From an uncultured Lachnospiraceae bacterium (GTDB taxonomy: Bacteria > Bacillota > Clostridia > Lachnospirales > Lachnospiraceae), in assembly GCA_949740535.1 (NCBI GenBank), contig CATJHO010000087.1, positions 1-59,267 on the forward strand: a stretch of DNA of 59,267 nt, written 5' to 3'. The notes beneath the pieces are model-generated. The model was not told the origin of the DNA, made no database searches, and worked only from the letters and a program-made list of their open reading frames with translations. The position numbers were made by a program, and so were the translations under genes. Below, piece after piece: positions 58,265 to 59,267 of this stretch (positions are counted from its first letter, which is position 1; every line of letters begins with the position of its first letter).

Positions 58265-58513
58265 ATGGAGCAGGTGCAGCATTTAAAGAAAGTACTGGCG
58301 TTTATACAGGAACGGGGATGGGAGTATACCTACAGTGAGGAAGAGGGCTGTGGGAGTATTGACTTTGATTATCGGGGCGTTCCCTATCACATCTGGGAGT
58401 TTGAGGACGGCGGGCGGGGCGTTGAGACGAATCTCAGGAGCGGCGGCCGGCAGGAGGAGCTTTTGGGCGATTATGAGACAGAACTTCTGGAGCTGATGAA
58501 AGACTGGCGTTAA
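58265..58513 (+). CDS. Small protein of unknown function
   Basis: The 82-residue acidic protein has no recognised domain. It has an N-terminal helix (QVQHLKKVLAFIQERGWEY) followed by beta-rich sequence (SIDFDYRGVPYHIWEF) and a charged C-terminus. GGAGG lies a few bases before the ATG at 58265. It is not a secreted or membrane protein. It lies 14 bases before the truncated AAA ATPase gene and shares its promoter, so the two are likely one operon. Confidence 0.7.
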   Translation: MEQVQHLKKVLAFIQERGWEYTYSEEEGCGSIDFDYRGVPYHIWEFEDGGRGVETNLRSGGRQEELLGDYETELLELMKDWR

Positions 58514-58527
58514 ATTTGGAGGCAGCT

Positions 58528-59267
58528 ATGAACAGCAGTCTTTTTGTAAACGGATTAACCATAGATTGGAGTAAGATAGATCCCGATTCCTATCTGCATG
58601 AGATAGAGGCTTTACATGGAACCCATTCCATAAGCTTCGAAAAACCGGTTACGTTTTTTGTGGGAGAGAACGGGACAGGGAAATCTACATTGCTGGAAGC
58701 CATTGCGTCGGCTTACGGCATGAATCCGGAGGGAGGAAGCAGGGACTTTCGGTTCTCCACCAGAGATACCCATTCGGATTTGTATGAGGGGATGGTTCTG
58801 AAAAAGGGTTATCGGCGGCCAAGAGATAATTTCTTTCTTCGTGCCGAGAGCTTTTACAATGTGGCTACCCAGGTGGAGGAATACCGGGACGGGGATAAGC
58901 CGGAGATTTATTACCGGCGGTACGGCGGCCGGTCCCTGCATGAGCAGTCCCATGGGGAAAGCTTCCTGGCTCTGATGCAGAACCGCTTTCAGGGACAGGG
59001 CTTCTATCTCCTGGACGAGCCGGAGGCGGCTCTTTCCCCGCAGCGGCAGCTGAGCCTGCTTATCTGTATACACCGCCTGGCAGAAGCGGGCAGTCAGTTT
59101 CTCATTGCCACTCACTCGCCTATTCTTCTGGGACTTCCAAAAGCAGCGATACTCTCTTTCGATGAGGGAACACTGCATCCCGTAGAATATGAAGAGACAG
59201 AGAGCTATCAGGTGACGGAGATGTTTTTGAATCACAGGGAATATTTATTGGAACGGCTGCTGGATGA
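58528..59267 (+). CDS. AAA-family (RecF/Rad50-like) ATPase, cut by the window end
   Basis: The first 246 codons are present. The sequence has Walker A VGENGTGKST (about 46-55), a later signature-like SHGESFLAL, Walker B FYLLDEPEAALSP, and the H motif FLIATHSPIL (about 193-202). This is a soluble ATPase of the AAA_21/23 type; the function is unknown. TTGGAGG precedes the ATG at 58528. The gene continues beyond base 59267. Confidence 0.88.
   Translation, partial: MNSSLFVNGLTIDWSKIDPDSYLHEIEALHGTHSISFEKPVTFFVGENGTGKSTLLEAIASAYGMNPEGGSRDFRFSTRDTHSDLYEGMVLKKGYRRPRDNFFLRAESFYNVATQVEEYRDGDKPEIYYRRYGGRSLHEQSHGESFLALMQNRFQGQGFYLLDEPEAALSPQRQLSLLICIHRLAEAGSQFLIATHSPILLGLPKAAILSFDEGTLHPVEYEETESYQVTEMFLNHREYLLERLLD

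Overview
The window looks like chromosomal DNA of a motile, Gram-positive, low-to-mid GC member of Clostridia, most likely Lachnospiraceae (Clostridium cluster XIVa); this is inferred from gene content, not from a search. The supporting traits are a Bacillus-like chemotaxis set (CheC, CheD, CheV, a CheC-FliN fusion FliY), FlgM/SigD control, FliW-CsrA, AGGAGG-type ribosome binding sites, a tyrosine T-box and a zinc-ribbon sensor protein. No rRNA, tRNA, CRISPR array, prophage or insertion sequence was seen.

Layout. (1) 1-9660, plus strand: cheA-cheW-cheR-cheB, then flgM-flgN-flgK-flgL, a DUF6470 protein, fliW and csrA. These are signalling and late filament-junction genes. (2) 9661-10011 is non-coding with a hairpin and promoter candidates; a lytic transglycosylase follows at 10012. 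(3) 10945-36900 is one long plus-strand fla/che superoperon: flgB-fliE-fliF-G-H-I-J-K-flgD-(TIGR02530 type)-flgE-flbD-motA-motB-fliM-cheY-flgC-fliY-fliO-P-Q-R-flhB-flhA-sigD(fliA)-flgF-like-flgG-like-cheC-cheD-cheV-EAL/HDOD. (4) 37022-42379 is a signalling module: a REC/HD-GYP/PAS/GGDEF protein, a hybrid histidine kinase and, convergently, a PilZ protein. (5) 42467-59267 is housekeeping and accessory DNA: an ABC-F ATPase, a zinc-ribbon receptor with a lipoprotein, a purine permease, a collapsed MntA-HepT toxin-antitoxin locus, mscL, RNase H, an OPT transporter with a PqqD-like protein, a CapA-like protein, an ATPase plus RloB/TOPRIM-like pair resembling phage-defence systems, T-box-controlled tyrS, a GNAT acetyltransferase, a small ORF and a truncated AAA ATPase.

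How the parts work together. The superoperon encodes the rod, MS ring, C ring, export gate, hook, stator and the sigma factor for late genes. The first cluster carries the anti-sigma factor FlgM, the junction proteins with their chaperone, and FliW-CsrA, which elsewhere controls flagellin translation. Flagellin, cap (fliD), fliS, flhF, flhG, fliL and chemoreceptors are not here. CheA/W/V, CheR/B, CheC/D and FliY give an adaptation and CheY-P removal scheme of the Bacillus type. The c-di-GMP enzymes and PilZ protein sit directly at the end of the motility cluster, suggesting c-di-GMP control of swimming.

Most notable observations: the ATPase/RloB-like pair wedged against the tyrS promoter; FliY carrying its CheY-P docking motif inside the linker; an ABC-F protein whose second ATP site is degenerate at three motifs; displaced flgC; and a structured repeat between the tyrS T-box terminator and the gene.
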